A stretch of DNA of 9,417 bases from CALUTH01 sp964452495 (GCA_964452495.1 CAYVMC010000039.1:1-9417); one strand, 5' to 3'; counted from the first letter of the stretch, positions 1 to 6,203 are shown. The notes: generated from the letters alone by a model not told the origin. Translations and numbers: made by a program.

Positions 1-358
1 TTAGTTAAACTTGCTTCTTAACCCACAGCAAGATTATAGTGCCCGTTTTTTATATATAGCCATCAAGTAGAACTTAAGGGAACAAAATTCTTTCATAAAA
101 TTAAAGTTTAATATTTTGCCAGGGGTTCAGCAAAGTAGCAGCTGTCAAGAGCAATGGAATGTAGGTTTCAAAGAAAAACATCGCCAGTAATTGTATATTT
201 TTCTTCCCTTAAGAATACAGCAAATTCTTTAAACCAAACTCCTGTCCTTTTACCTCTCTTAGTAATACTGACGTTAGTTACCCCCCTTATTCTTAGGCAG
301 GTTTTCTCTTTTATTTAGTTTTATCTTGCTTATAAGGGAAAAACTTACATCTGACTGT
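1..358. other. Region with no convincing gene
   Basis: I find no gene with a start codon, ribosome binding site and family signature here. It is AT-rich. Two small items are visible. One is a 10-bp inverted repeat (CTTAAGGGAA at 73-82, TTCCCTTAAG at 204-213) separated by 121 bases. The other is a minus-strand open frame of about 48 codons (314 down to 168) that has no start codon but reads as plausible protein near its end, and could be the remnant of a decayed gene. The plus frame at 1-21 (ending TAA) could be the tail of a gene lying outside the window, but seven codons prove nothing. No terminator with a T-run follows gmhA on the minus strand. Confidence 0.5.
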
Positions 359-928
359 CTATTTAGAGAATAATTTTTTTTCTACCATCGCACAAATTAT
401 ATGTTCAATCATTATGTGGCATTCTTGTATTATAGGTGTTTTAGCTGACGGAACTTTTATACAGCAATCACAAAATGTTTCTTTTATTGCTGATTTTTCA
501 CCTGTTAAAACTATTGTTGTCATCTTTTTTATTTTGGCACTTTCAAGTGCTTTTATAATATTGGGGGATGTCCCTGATGTTGAAATGGCAACAAAAACAT
601 CTCCTTCCTTTCCCAGTGTCTCAATTTGCCGTGCAAAAATATTTTCATAGCCTAAATCATTGCTTACCGCTGTAAGGATTGATGAATCCGTTGTTAAAGC
701 GATTGCAGGTAAACCGTATCTTTCTATTGCAAACTTTGCGACAAACTCCCCGGCAAAATGCTGAGCATCCGCCGCTGACCCGCCATTACCCGCACAAAAA
801 AGAACACCGCCATTCAAAAAACTGTTAGTAATTAATTTTATTGCATTTTCTATATCTACTAATAAGTTCTCATCATTGAGTATTTTTTCTTTTGTTTTTA
901 TATTTTCAAGGATATATTCTTTTATCAA
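359..928 (-). CDS. gmhA: Sedoheptulose-7-phosphate isomerase (phosphoheptose isomerase)
   Basis: GmhA converts sedoheptulose 7-phosphate to D-glycero-D-manno-heptose 7-phosphate in the cytoplasm, the first step to ADP-heptose for LPS core. The 189-aa protein is a single SIS domain, close to the 192 aa of E. coli GmhA. It shows the AGNGGSAADAQHFAGEF motif at residues 46-62 and STSGTSPN at 116-123. E61 and H176 sit exactly four residues before the E. coli catalytic pair E65/H180, and H57 and Q168 match the metal/substrate side chains. The start is a TTG (926-928) preceded by GGAG with a 9-base spacer, so the unusual start is well supported. It lies 21 bases after the GT9 gene on the same strand, so the two are probably co-transcribed. 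DiaA, the DnaA-binding SIS homologue, is the alternative, but the heptosyltransferase neighbour and catalytic residues favour GmhA. Confidence 0.92.
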   Translation of the reverse strand: MIKEYILENIKTKEKILNDENLLVDIENAIKLITNSFLNGGVLFCAGNGGSAADAQHFAGEFVAKFAIERYGLPAIALTTDSSILTAVSNDLGYENIFARQIETLGKEGDVFVAISTSGTSPNIIKALESAKIKKMTTIVLTGEKSAIKETFCDCCIKVPSAKTPIIQECHIMIEHIICAMVEKKLFSK

Positions 929-949
929 TATTTTATTCTCCGTAGTAAA

Positions 950-1954
950 TTACTTTATTATAAGACCTTCTGATTTTATTTTTCTGATAACATCATCAGG
1001 AGCAATACTTTCCATACAGGGAGTGTACTTTTCTCCAGCCTTTAAGTACCTGCATTTTTTTTTCCAGCAATATCTGCACTGTGCTTCCGGTTCTATATAA
1101 TATCCATTTTCCCCGTATGGCTTAATTTTTTCAGGTGATGTTGAACCCAATATAGCAAGCGTTTTAACATTATGCATCGATGCAAGATGAAGAGGACCTG
1201 TATCTCCTGATATAACTAAATCTGCCAGTGAGAGTAATGCACTTGTTTCTGGTAGTGAGTACTTTCCTGTAAGTAAAACAATATCATTACCTGTAAGTGT
1301 TGAATGATATTCTGCTTCACTTGCCCCTCCGATAACAAATATAGTTCCGCCAAACTCACAGATTAAATGCTTTGTAAGTTCTTTCCACTTATTTATGTTC
1401 CATATTCTACCCTGTCTGCTCCAATTTGAACTACCACCGGGAATAATAACAATATATGGTTTGGGATACTTATCTATGTCTGCATGAATTTTATTTATAG
1501 AGTCTTTATCTGTATCAATGTATAATCTTTCCGGTTGCTTAATATCTTTTATTCCTTCTTTTGCTGTAAAATAGTAATTCTCTACAATAGACCTATCAGT
1601 TTCTTTTTTTATTCTAATAGATTTACCTGGAAATAATAAAAAGGCTAGTATAAGAGTTTTAAGGGTTAACGTCATATTAAAAACAATGTCGTAATGCGTA
1701 TGTAACATTTTTTTTAAAGTTTTTAATGTTTGAATACTCTTAAACTTAGAACTACAATCCCATGTAATAAAGTTATCTATGTATGTGCAGTCTTTTAATA
1801 AAGGAATGTAATCAGCATGAGTAAGGTAATCGACCTGCCAATCAGGATGTGCTTGTTTTATAGCGTACGCCATTATCGTTGAAAATATGCTATCGCCAAT
1901 TGCTCCAATCTTAATAACACATATTTTTTTCTTTTTTAGTGTAGAATAAGACAT
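950..1954 (-). CDS. Glycosyltransferase family 9, probable LPS heptosyltransferase
   Basis: GT9 enzymes (WaaC, WaaF, WaaQ) transfer L,D-heptose from ADP-heptose to lipid A-core at the cytoplasmic face of the inner membrane. This 334-aa protein has the family's GT-B layout. The N-terminal KIGAIGD (15-21) holds the conserved Asp near the acceptor site. The C-terminal domain carries PGGSSNWSRQGRIW (172-185), the nucleotide-sugar motif SGDTGPLHLA (249-258), and SPEKIKPYG (273-281). A four-cysteine C-x2-C-x4-C-x11-C cluster at 293-313 is common in GT9 proteins of low-GC bacteria. There is no signal peptide or membrane helix, as expected. The ATG at 1954 has no Shine-Dalgarno but sits seven bases after a -10-like box. 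gmhA follows 21 bases downstream, supporting heptose as the donated sugar. Which heptose position it fills cannot be told from sequence. Confidence 0.9.
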   Translation of the reverse strand: MSYSTLKKKKICVIKIGAIGDSIFSTIMAYAIKQAHPDWQVDYLTHADYIPLLKDCTYIDNFITWDCSSKFKSIQTLKTLKKMLHTHYDIVFNMTLTLKTLILAFLLFPGKSIRIKKETDRSIVENYYFTAKEGIKDIKQPERLYIDTDKDSINKIHADIDKYPKPYIVIIPGGSSNWSRQGRIWNINKWKELTKHLICEFGGTIFVIGGASEAEYHSTLTGNDIVLLTGKYSLPETSALLSLADLVISGDTGPLHLASMHNVKTLAILGSTSPEKIKPYGENGYYIEPEAQCRYCWKKKCRYLKAGEKYTPCMESIAPDDVIRKIKSEGLIIK

Positions 1955-1988
1955 ATACTACAATATACTATACTACAATATACTATAC
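1954..1988. repeat. 15-bp tandem direct repeat in a divergent promoter region
   Basis: The unit TACTACAATATACTA is present twice without mismatch (1956-1970 and 1971-1985). Partial matches on both sides extend the period-15 tract to 1954-1988, about 2.3 copies. It occupies the space directly before the GT9 start codon, between two divergently read genes. On the minus strand it supplies both candidate promoter hexamers. It could be a paired operator site, or a slippage-prone tract that varies promoter spacing. Confidence 0.85.
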
Positions 1989-1990
1989 AA
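1962..1990 (-). promoter_or_regulatory. Candidate promoter for the GT9-gmhA unit
   Basis: Read on the minus strand there is TTGTAT (1990-1985), a 17-base spacer, and TATATT (1967-1962), then seven bases to the ATG at 1954. Spacing is ideal for a sigma-70-type promoter, and transcription would begin at or next to the start codon, giving a leaderless mRNA. This agrees with the missing Shine-Dalgarno. Both hexamers fall inside the 15-bp tandem repeat. AT-rich DNA yields such matches by chance, so this is a prediction. Confidence 0.5.
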
Positions 1991-2020
1991 GATATTATTT
2001 AAAATTAAGGTAAAAAATTT

Positions 2021-2344
2021 ATGAATCTAAATACATCGTTAACCAGAGAACAAAAAAACAATAGTATATCATTTAAGAAGTTTTTAATAAAAAATACTGC
2101 TAGTTTTGACGATACACTGCTTAGAGACGTTAAAAATAATACAGAAATCAAAAAACTTACCAGACAGCTGACAAGGATTAAGCATGACCTGAGTGTTACA
2201 TATAGCTTTGAATGCGGCAGTAAAGAAAATGACTGGACCCCTTATTACCGTTTGTTGTTTGAAGATAATTCTTTCTTTTATGATACTAGAACATTTTTAG
2301 GAGATACTCTTACAGTATTATGGAGCTTAGAAATAAATTATTAA
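2021..2344 (+). CDS. Hypothetical protein, 107 aa, unrecognised
   Basis: I do not recognise this family. The protein is soluble-looking, with no signal peptide or membrane helix. Residues 1-60 are polar and rich in Lys, Asn and Thr. Residues 61-107 are more ordered, with aromatic residues (WTPYYRLLFED, FFYDTRTFLGD) suggestive of a small beta-rich domain. An AAGG ten bases before the ATG is a weak ribosome binding site. It is divergent from the GT9 gene and followed 103 bases later by the DedA gene on the same strand. The last residues may be out of frame: an overlapping +1-type frame, open from 2290, has its own ATG at 2320 and continues to a TAA at 2386-2388 with charged, helix-like sequence, so the true C-terminus may have been altered by a frameshift. 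Real gene status is likely but not certain. Confidence 0.6.
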   Translation: MNLNTSLTREQKNNSISFKKFLIKNTASFDDTLLRDVKNNTEIKKLTRQLTRIKHDLSVTYSFECGSKENDWTPYYRLLFEDNSFFYDTRTFLGDTLTVLWSLEINY

Positions 2345-2388
2345 AGAACTTTAAAGGAATAGATGTTTTTGAGAAAAGTTTAAAGTAA

Positions 2389-2430
2389 ATGTTTATATTT
2401 TAGCTTATTTTTGCTATTATTGATAAACAT
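2389..2430 (+). other. AT-rich inverted repeat before the DedA ribosome binding site
   Basis: ATGTTTAT (2389-2396) and ATAAACAT (2423-2430) form a perfect 8-bp inverted repeat. A smaller one (TAGC 2401-2404, GCTA 2413-2416) is nested inside. The right arm ends just before the AAGGAG of the DedA gene. It could be a protein-binding site or an mRNA hairpin, but in DNA this AT-rich it may be chance. Confidence 0.25.
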
Positions 2431-2447
2431 AATAAGGAGAGTATTGT

Positions 2448-3074
2448 ATGGAATTTGTAAATCTTATCTTATCTTATCTTATAAGTTTTATAGAAAGCGT
2501 TATAACAGCATTAGGTCCGTTTGGAGTCAGTCTCCTTATGGCTATAGAATCTTGTAATATTCCTCTCCCGAGTGAAGCTATTTTACCTTTTGCAGGTTAT
2601 ATAGTATCTAAAGGGGAAATGAATTTTCATGTTGCAGCATGGGCAGGGGCTTTCGGTTGTGTACTAGGTTCAATTCCATCCTATTATCTCGGTTATTTCG
2701 GTGGTCGACAATTTATTGAGAAATATGGAAAATATTTTTTAATATCACGTAAAGATTTGGACGACGCAGATAAATGGGTTGAAAAATATGGTGATTGGGC
2801 TTTCTTTATATGCCGGATGTTACCTGTTATAAGAACATTTATTTCACTTCCTGCAGGAATTTTGAAAGCCAAAAAAAGAATATTTTTTACTCTTACATTC
2901 TTAGGCTCGCTTATTTGGAGTTACCTGCTGGTATTCGTCGGGGTTAAATTTGGACAAAATATGGATATGTTCAAGCATTTATGGCATAAATTTGATATTC
3001 TAATTGTTCTTATTGTAGGCATTTTAGGGATTCTTTATATTTATAAGCACGTTAAACATTTAAAAGAGTCCTAA
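2448..3074 (+). CDS. DedA-family integral membrane protein
   Basis: DedA (SNARE-associated/VTT) proteins are inner-membrane transporters. Several are shown to flip undecaprenyl phosphate back across the membrane for reuse in peptidoglycan and glycan synthesis, often using the proton gradient. The 208-aa length is typical. Visible hallmarks are E34 followed by NIPLPSE (37-43, with E43), a glycine-rich re-entrant stretch from G70 to G86 including YYLGYFGG, and FICRMLPVIR (120-129). The arginines R123 and R129 have the same six-residue spacing as the essential R130/R136 of E. coli YqjA. A long hydrophobic helix ends the protein (about 182-200). AAGGAG lies eight bases before the ATG, the best ribosome binding site in the window. 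Codons 5-12 lie in a 5-bp tandem repeat. The decayed GT-C glycosyltransferase downstream would have used polyprenyl-linked sugars, which suits an undecaprenyl-phosphate recycler. Confidence 0.93.
   Translation: MEFVNLILSYLISFIESVITALGPFGVSLLMAIESCNIPLPSEAILPFAGYIVSKGEMNFHVAAWAGAFGCVLGSIPSYYLGYFGGRQFIEKYGKYFLISRKDLDDADKWVEKYGDWAFFICRMLPVIRTFISLPAGILKAKKRIFFTLTFLGSLIWSYLLVFVGVKFGQNMDMFKHLWHKFDILIVLIVGILGILYIYKHVKHLKES
2461..2482 (+). repeat. (ATCTT)4 pentanucleotide tract inside a coding start
   Basis: Four perfect copies of ATCTT plus AT lie in codons 5-12 of the DedA gene (period 5, 22 bases). Loss of one unit would move reading into a frame that stops at 2555-2557. Gain of one unit would place TAA (2482-2484) directly after the tract. 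Five-base repeats near the start of a surface or envelope gene are the classic layout of slipped-strand phase variation (e.g. the CTCTT repeat of Neisseria opa), though four copies is at the low end. Confidence 0.85.
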
Positions 3075-3137
3075 TTGCTTTACTAATTTCTTATGCCTGC
3101 GTGTAAAGGGTAAATAATCACTATTTTGTTGGGTTTT

Positions 3138-3159
3138 GTTGTAAGTTTGCAACTTTTTT
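3138..3159 (+). terminator. Possible weak intrinsic terminator after the DedA gene
   Basis: GTTGTAA (3138-3144) pairs with TTTGCAAC-side bases 3147-3153, including one G-T wobble, leaving only a two-base loop in the full pairing, so about five pairs are realistic. Six T residues follow (3154-3159). The position, 63 bases after the DedA stop and just before the next gene, fits a terminator, but the stem is weak. Confidence 0.35.
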
Positions 3160-3174
3160 GTTATATATTATTTT

Positions 3175-4619
3175 ATGTTCTATAGAGTTTTATTAATATT
3201 AATTTTTGCTGTTGCATTTTATTTAAGGGCAGATGCATATCTTATTAATAATTCTTTTTTTACAGATGAGATTTTGCTTGCTATGAATATTTTTGAACGG
3301 AAAGGATTATAGTTTTTATATCCTTTAAATTATTTTCAAGCAGCACCTGTCGGATTTTTGCTATGCACAAAATTTATCACGCAAAATGTAGGCATAACCG
3401 AGCTGTGTTTTAGATTTATACCGTTTATATCAAGTATTTTGTCTGTTATATTTTTTTATATGCTCTCTGATATTGTATTTAAAAATAAATATTGTAAACT
3501 ACTTTCACTTTTTATTTTTGGGATTAGCTATCAGTTATTATTTTATACACAAACATTTAAGCCGTATTCCTCCGATGTTATGTTAACTATATTGTTTTTG
3601 TATATTGTATTTAAAGTTTACAATAGAGTTATTAATATAACAGGAGTAGGTGCAGTGGGATTTGTATCCTTTCTCATGCTCTGTTTTTCATTTCCCATGT
3701 TTATTGTTGTTCCTGCTTTTATACAAGCTGGTTTATTACAGTTAAAGAATTAAGAATAAAAATAGCAGCATCTCTGCCCTTTTTATTAGCAGGTGGCGGA
3801 GTTTTTATCTGGTTTTATTTAGGACATTCTAAAACTTCTGCTTATTTTGTTAATTATTGGCATAAAGGGTTTGAGTTATTTTCTTCTGAAATTTATAAAT
3901 TAAATTTTCAGTTTTTATTTTATGATTACGTATTACCTCTATTATTAGTCGTATTATTAATTTGTGGATTTTATTTTTTATTTAAACGAAATAAATTTTA
4001 TTTTTGGACGTTATTTTTAATAATTTTCTATACATTCCTTGCCGCTTTATTTAAACTTTATCCTTTCGAAAGAAGATTAATATTATTTTTACTTCCAGTA
4101 TTTATTATAGTAAGTATTTATCCTCTTGATAATAAAAAAACGATTTTACAATATAATGTTACAGCATTAATCTCTTTGTTATTTTTCGGATATGGAATTA
4201 TTAATTTTACAAAGGATTTTACAACAGGAAAGATAAGTTATTTAAGACAAGACGTGAAACCTCTTTTAAATGAAATTCTTAAAATAGATACGAATGACAA
4301 ATTGTATCTTTATTATGGCGCAATAGCCAGCTATTCTTACTATTCAAGAATAATGATGCTTCCCATCAGCCCCACTATTCTTGGGACCTATCCTCTGGAT
4401 GAAAAATTATCTGACAAGTATTTGATAAAAGATTTTGAACAATTCTCGGGAGGAAGGGAGTACTATCTTTTATTTATAAAAGGCACTTCTACGTATAAAA
4501 GGGACATTAACTCCGCTTTAGAATGGCTGAGTAAAAATGCTTTAATAGAAAAAGATTTGCAGCTTAAGTCAACAAGACTTTTTAAAATAAAGAAAATTCA
4601 TAGTAATAATAAATTGTGA
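3175..4619 (+). pseudogene. Broken GT-C membrane glycosyltransferase (GT39/PMT-like)
   Basis: Reading from ATG 3175, the frame gives a hydrophobic N-terminal helix, a first extracytoplasmic loop with the acidic pair FFTDE (28-32), and NIFERKGL, then an in-frame TAG at 3310-3312. The same frame resumes immediately with FLYPLNYFQAAPVGFLL, the conserved loop of GT39-like proteins, and continues through several membrane helices (including QTFKPYSSDV) to a TAA at 3751-3753. From about 3741 the frame that starts one base earlier (VKELRIKIAASLPF) is open for nearly 300 codons to the TAA at 4617-4619, with more helices and a soluble C-terminal domain. The intact protein would be about 480 aa, normal for GT39-like enzymes, which move a sugar from a polyprenyl-phosphate carrier to an acceptor on the outer face of the inner membrane. 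One nonsense change plus one single-base loss near 3739-3750 explain everything. No Shine-Dalgarno precedes 3175. Acceptor and sugar are unknown. Confidence 0.88.
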
Positions 4620-4666
4620 TAACTACTAATTTTATTTCTATATTTAAAATACTCTTTATTATTATT

Positions 4667-5353
4667 TTAATATTTATTTTTAACTTCGATTAATAAATAG
4701 TAAAATTCTGCATTCTCTTCATTATTTTTTATATTTCCAAGCAGAGTCCATTTACAATTATATGATTGTTTTATTTTAAGAGAAGCTTCTTTATCTTGAC
4801 CATCTTTCTTGAAATAACAAAGTTTATTTTTATCATTACATTCCTTTTTCTTACATTTCTTACATAAGAAATTTTCTAAATTAGTTTTTTCATTACATAA
4901 AGGGAAATTTATTGCAGATTCTGGTGTATGCTCTTTCCAATAATTTGAATCATTTGTTAAGAATAAAGAAATACCAACAGCATCCTCTTTATCTCCAATA
5001 AAATTTTCTAGACGCTCAATATCCTTATACAACAAATATCTGTTATCATTTTGTGCGAAATGTGATTTTAAGCTTATAACTTGACTACATTTATTGATTT
5101 TTATTTCTTTAATTTTATATTTTAATTCAATGTAATATTTAATATTATTATATTCGCAATACAAATCCACATATTTACCATTTTGGGGAAATTCTACGAC
5201 AATATCACTAACTCCTGGATCATTAAATAACTCTAAGGCTAAATTAAATTTAAAATCAGCTTCTGAAGTGAAAATACTTCCATTATCAAGTAATTTCTCT
5301 TTAAACTTTTGCAAAATATTCTCTAATATATCTGTAAAATTTTTATTATCCAT
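4667..5353 (-). CDS. PD-(D/E)XK nuclease-like orphan protein with Cys cluster
   Basis: I recognise a fold signature rather than a named family. The 228-aa protein shows the order typical of PD-(D/E)XK nucleases: a helix with an early acid (SEADFKFNLALEL, E31), VVEFP (52-56), then D63 (KYVDLY) and E76/K78 in YIELKYK, the D...ExK catalytic core. After this come YLLYKDIERLENF (106-118), a strand GISLFLTNDSNYW (127-139), and a C-terminal WTLLGNI...FYYLLIEV that resembles restriction-endonuclease-like proteins scattered in accessory regions. Unusually, C153, C164, C167, C172 and C179 form a compact cluster (C-x10-C-x2-C-x4-C-x6-C) in a Lys-rich insert, suggesting a zinc or iron-sulfur site. No methyltransferase or partner gene is adjacent. 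It is convergent with the GT-C pseudogene, and its start lies about 200 bases from tRNA-Met. The gene is very AT-rich with many AAA/AAT codons, which fits acquisition. Target and role are unknown. Confidence 0.75.
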   Translation of the reverse strand: MDNKNFTDILENILQKFKEKLLDNGSIFTSEADFKFNLALELFNDPGVSDIVVEFPQNGKYVDLYCEYNNIKYYIELKYKIKEIKINKCSQVISLKSHFAQNDNRYLLYKDIERLENFIGDKEDAVGISLFLTNDSNYWKEHTPESAINFPLCNEKTNLENFLCKKCKKKECNDKNKLCYFKKDGQDKEASLKIKQSYNCKWTLLGNIKNNEENAEFYYLLIEVKNKY

Positions 5354-5520
5354 TTTGGTACGTTTCTCTTTTTTAAAATAAGCGTCTTTGAAAATATTAT
5401 TTATATCGCTTATAGTTGCTATATTTTAATTAACTTGATTACCAATAAAAAGTCCTATTTTAGATATTAGTCCATGAGATTGTGTCTCACCTATTGTTTA
5501 AACTCGTAAGTTTTCAAAAT

Positions 5521-5545
5521 AAAAAAGAGGGTATCTAAAACCTTC
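5521..5545 (-). terminator. Candidate intrinsic terminator after tRNA-Met
   Basis: Downstream of the tRNA on the minus strand, an imperfect short hairpin (GGT...ACC core within 5527-5545) is followed by TCTTTTTT (the A-run 5521-5526 on the plus strand). The stem is only about four pairs, so the call rests mainly on position and the T-run. Confidence 0.4.
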
Positions 5546-5551
5546 TATTAA

Positions 5552-5628
5552 TGGTAGCAAGGGAGAGATTCGAACTCTCGACCTCACGGGTATGAGCCGT
5601 GCGCTCTCACCAACTGAGCTACCTTGCC
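5552..5628 (-). tRNA. Elongator tRNA-Met (CAT)
   Basis: The minus strand folds as a complete 77-nt tRNA with encoded CCA. The acceptor is GGCAAGG against CCTTGCT (G-U at the first pair), the D arm GCTC/GAGC, the anticodon stem CACGG/CCGTG with loop CTCATAC (anticodon CAT), and the T arm GAGAG/CTCTC with TTCGAAT. The G1-U72 pair, GGCTCATACCC anticodon arm and AGGTC variable loop match the elongator Met tRNA of Gram-positive-like bacteria rather than initiator tRNA (which has a C-A mismatch at 1-72). A CAT tRNA could also be the lysidine-modified Ile2 species, which I consider less likely. The first 13 bases (5616-5628) and the leader are repeated 105 bases upstream. Confidence 0.96.
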
Positions 5629-5762
5629 ATCTTTCTGATTTAATATTCAATTGTCACTGGCTCAGTTGCTTCGAGCGCTGCTCTCACGTTTTCTATAACT
5701 GTTCGTTCCACTCACAGCGGGAGCTACCTTGCCATCTTTCTGATTTAATATTCAATTGTCAC
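5616..5762. repeat. 42-bp direct duplication of the tRNA-Met 5' end and leader
   Basis: 5616-5657 and 5721-5762 are identical over 42 bases: the first 13 bases of tRNA-Met plus about 29 bases of upstream DNA. GGCTCAGTT follows both copies with a one-base offset, so the related segment is about 52 bases. The period is 105. The 63 bases between the copies (5658-5720) have tRNA-like pieces but no foldable tRNA. A partial tandem duplication followed by decay of the second tRNA copy would explain this. Each copy also carries GTGACA (minus strand), a possible -35 element. Confidence 0.9.
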
Positions 5763-5927
5763 CAGGCTCAGTTCTTTAAACAAACTAACTTATGAACCGG
5801 TCACCTGTAAACTCTTTAGCCGTACTTTAAAGCAAATAACTTTTTGTTATGCTTTATACTATCAGCACTGTTCACCTATTTATCATCGCATAAAAAAAAT
5901 TAAATTCAAGAAAAAATTTTTATTTTG
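5629..5927. other. Intergenic stretch between tRNA-Met and SRP RNA
   Basis: About 300 bases without a gene. The first half is the duplicated tRNA leader. The second half (5780-5927) is AT-rich and holds a hairpin, AAAGCAAATAAC (5829-5840) against GTTATGCTTT (5846-5855), with a two-base bulge and five-T loop. It may separate the divergent tRNA and SRP RNA transcription units, but no T-run follows on either strand. I see nothing else. Confidence 0.5.
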
Positions 5928-5936
5928 TGTTATACT
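5928..5936 (+). promoter_or_regulatory. Extended -10 promoter of the SRP RNA gene
   Basis: TGTTATACT is a TGn-extended -10 element (TG at 5928-5929, TATACT 5931-5936). It ends six bases before the predicted RNA 5' end at 5943. No good -35 is seen at 17 bases, consistent with reliance on the extended -10. Confidence 0.65.
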
Positions 5937-5942
5937 TCTCAT

Positions 5943-6203
5943 GTCGTGCTCCACGGGGAGGTTGCGGATCCCTCGACCCGAACGCTTTTGCGGGGTGCAG
6001 AGCCTGCTGTGAGGCCTTTATATCAGATATGGCGAACAGCGTTTGTGTTGATAACTAAATATCGAATGGCGCAGGCTGTCGAACCGTGTCAGGATGGAGA
6101 CATAGCAGCACTAAGACAATCCCTGCGGGTGTTTTATATTATGTAGTAGCAAATTCTGTTTAAAGTATTTTTTATATTTGTCGATAGGCAGTGGCACGAC
6201 TTT
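5943..6203 (+). ncRNA. ffs: Signal recognition particle RNA, large (Alu-domain) bacterial type
   Basis: This RNA pairs with Ffh to form the SRP that targets nascent membrane proteins. Domain IV is clear at 6086-6111: stem GTG/CAC, asymmetric loop TCAGG (6089-6093) opposite AGCAG (6104-6108), then ATG/CAT closing a GAGA tetraloop (6097-6100). Below it TGTC/GACA (6077-6080, 6115-6118) and CGCAGG/CCTGCG (6070-6075, 6122-6127) pair. Long helix 5 is supported by AACAG/CTGTT, TTTG/CAAA, AGATAT/ATATTT and GCCT/AGGC pairings between 6014-6045 and 6150-6189. The 5' part has the Alu signature GTGCT...CGGGGAGGT-GCGG seen in Bacillus scRNA. GTCGTGC (5943-5949) closes against GCACGAC (6194-6200), directly followed by a T-run. 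The length of about 260 nt matches the 271-nt Bacillus RNA. The tetraloop is GAGA rather than the usual GGAA. Confidence 0.92.

Noticed and set aside
73..213. Insertion-sequence terminal inverted repeats
   Set aside because: Only 10 bp, 121 bases apart, with no transposase and no flanking target duplication seen.
414..650. Plus-strand open frame of 78 codons
   Set aside because: Lies antisense within gmhA, whose family motifs are unmistakable.
876..1100. Plus-strand open frame of 74 codons
   Set aside because: Shadow of gmhA and the GT9 gene; no family features of its own.
3310..3312. Amber recoding (TAG as an amino acid)
   Set aside because: gmhA ends with a normal TAG, and the same gene also carries a frameshift, so simple decay explains it better.
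3739..3753. Programmed -1 frameshift
   Set aside because: No X-XXY-YYZ heptamer; GTTAAAG does not fit, and the upstream amber codon shows the gene is already broken.
5616..5762. CRISPR-like repeat pair or attL/attR of an integrated element
   Set aside because: Only two copies, containing tRNA sequence; only 63 bases between them and no integrase in the window.
5592..5795. Plus-strand open frame of 67 codons with an internal peptide repeat
   Set aside because: It reads through the antisense of tRNA-Met and the duplicated leader; the peptide repeat simply mirrors the DNA duplication.
5925..6146. Plus-strand open frame of 73 codons
   Set aside because: Falls on the SRP RNA gene, whose base pairing and domain IV explain the sequence.
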